Shown here in pieces: positions 63,358 through 64,000 of a stretch of 64,000 bases of DNA. The stretch is from Beroe forskalii (taxonomy: Eukaryota; Ctenophora; Nuda; Beroida; Beroidae). The DNA lies in assembly GCA_011033025.1 (NCBI GenBank), contig WFMF01000227.1, positions 62,001 to 126,000 of the forward strand, given 5' to 3'. The position numbers and the translations under genes were made by a program. The notes below the pieces were generated by a model, which was given only the letters and a program-made list of their open reading frames with translations, had not been told where the DNA came from and searched no databases. Position 1 is the first letter of the stretch, and each line of letters opens with the position of its first letter.

Positions 63358-64000
63358 AGACACAATGAAGCCTACCCGGATAAAGAGACTCAAGGATGAG
63401 GTCTAATCAATGCTCTGTCTCATGGAGACGAAATGAAGTTTGCTCAGTATCACTACTCAGTGCTCAGTCGCAGAAACACAATCTGTGATGGTTATAGTCT
63501 GCCCAGTCTCAGCACTACAACTGCATCATTGAGACACAATCTCTGATGATAAGTGAGGTCTGCTCAGTAGGGATGTTCAGAAAACACGTTTTGTGCCAAA
63601 TCAGTCTGAATACTTGATTATATATTGCGTTTGGGGCCACTGAACCACCAGAAAATTTTTTTCGGCCCAACTCCATCGGGAAACACTGGCACATGCCACG
63701 CCCATTTTTGGCCATTCCTTATACCTGTTCAGTCTCAATTCTGTGTGAGGTAGATGAAGGACCGTTCCTGTAATGTGTGGTGTACCAATGCTGCTGCTAG
63801 AGAAGAATAGTGAGGAGTTTCATAGAACATATTGCCAATATTATGTGTGCATCGATCGATGAAACGTTTGATAGAGACGCGCATTTTACTTTTATTGAAT
63901 TTGCGTTAAATTTCCCGATCCATGTGCAGAGATACGGAACAGAGGAGTATCACGGGTGCTACCTGCTGTCACAAAAAGCAATCTGGCAGACAGTATCAAA
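63358..64000. other. TFDP 3' untranslated region and flank
   Basis: No gene. Degenerate tandem copies of a segment overlapping the end of the coding sequence are visible: CTGCTCAGTCTCACAACTGT and AGACACAATGAAG at the stop codon, then related text near 63,450-63,480 and 63,505-63,570 (CAGTCTCAGCACTACAACTG, GAGACACAATCTCTGATG). Confidence 0.5.

Overview
The window is a piece of an animal nuclear genome. Genes are split by GT-AG introns. The recognisable products are animal or pan-eukaryotic: proteasome subunit PSMD7/Rpn8, RNA polymerase subunit POLR2L/Rpb10, exon-junction protein RBM8A/Y14, E2F dimerisation partner TFDP, a C2H2 zinc-finger protein, and large SRCR receptors with ephrin-receptor-like cysteine repeats. 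Intergenic DNA is AT-rich and full of foldback elements and minisatellites. I cannot name the species; an invertebrate, perhaps a non-bilaterian such as a ctenophore, sponge, cnidarian or placozoan, is a guess from SRCR architecture and gene compactness only.

Layout. 1-13.2 kb is an ordinary, mostly minus-strand gene block: PSMD7 (cut by the left edge), a DEDDy exonuclease with a C-terminal membrane helix, a NERD-domain SF1 helicase with a one-base frame break, POLR2L, an 11-finger C2H2 protein, a doubtful Pex14-like gene and RBM8A. 14-37 kb is dominated by an inverted duplication: arm 1 (about 13,985-20,300) and arm 2 (about 32,108-37,195, opposite strand). Each arm holds a five-SRCR transmembrane receptor and the 5' exons of an uncharacterised coiled-coil gene (gene A). 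The full gene A continues from arm 1 to 29.2 kb. Between the arms lie a GC-rich palindromic island and an MPLKIP-like gene that stops at the arm 2 breakpoint. 38.7-45.6 kb (minus) is a second uncharacterised gene (gene B) with proline/glycine-rich repeat motifs and coiled coils. 46-51.6 kb holds minisatellites and a decayed minus-strand LINE. 52-63.4 kb is TFDP on the plus strand, its introns packed with hairpins, minisatellites and foldback elements.

Two themes stand out. First, tandem repeats repeatedly sit on splice junctions: a 101-bp unit in about 18 copies carrying an exon end and its donor (gene B), a five-copy acceptor array (gene B), tandem copies of a whole small exon (gene A), and about 28 copies of the TFDP exon donor. 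Several introns are also flanked by 9-13 bp copies of exon sequence, as expected for recently gained introns. Second, the two SRCR receptors are nearly identical in their linkers and last two SRCR domains but differ in blocks inside the first three, a pattern expected for diversifying recognition receptors.

Data quality. Several stretches (32,108-33,640; 47,080-48,440; parts of 55,200-56,770) look like damaged consensus, with stretched homopolymers and lost complexity. The first is still readable as a degraded copy of arm 1. Single-base frame breaks in the helicase, the arm 1 receptor and TFDP may have the same cause.
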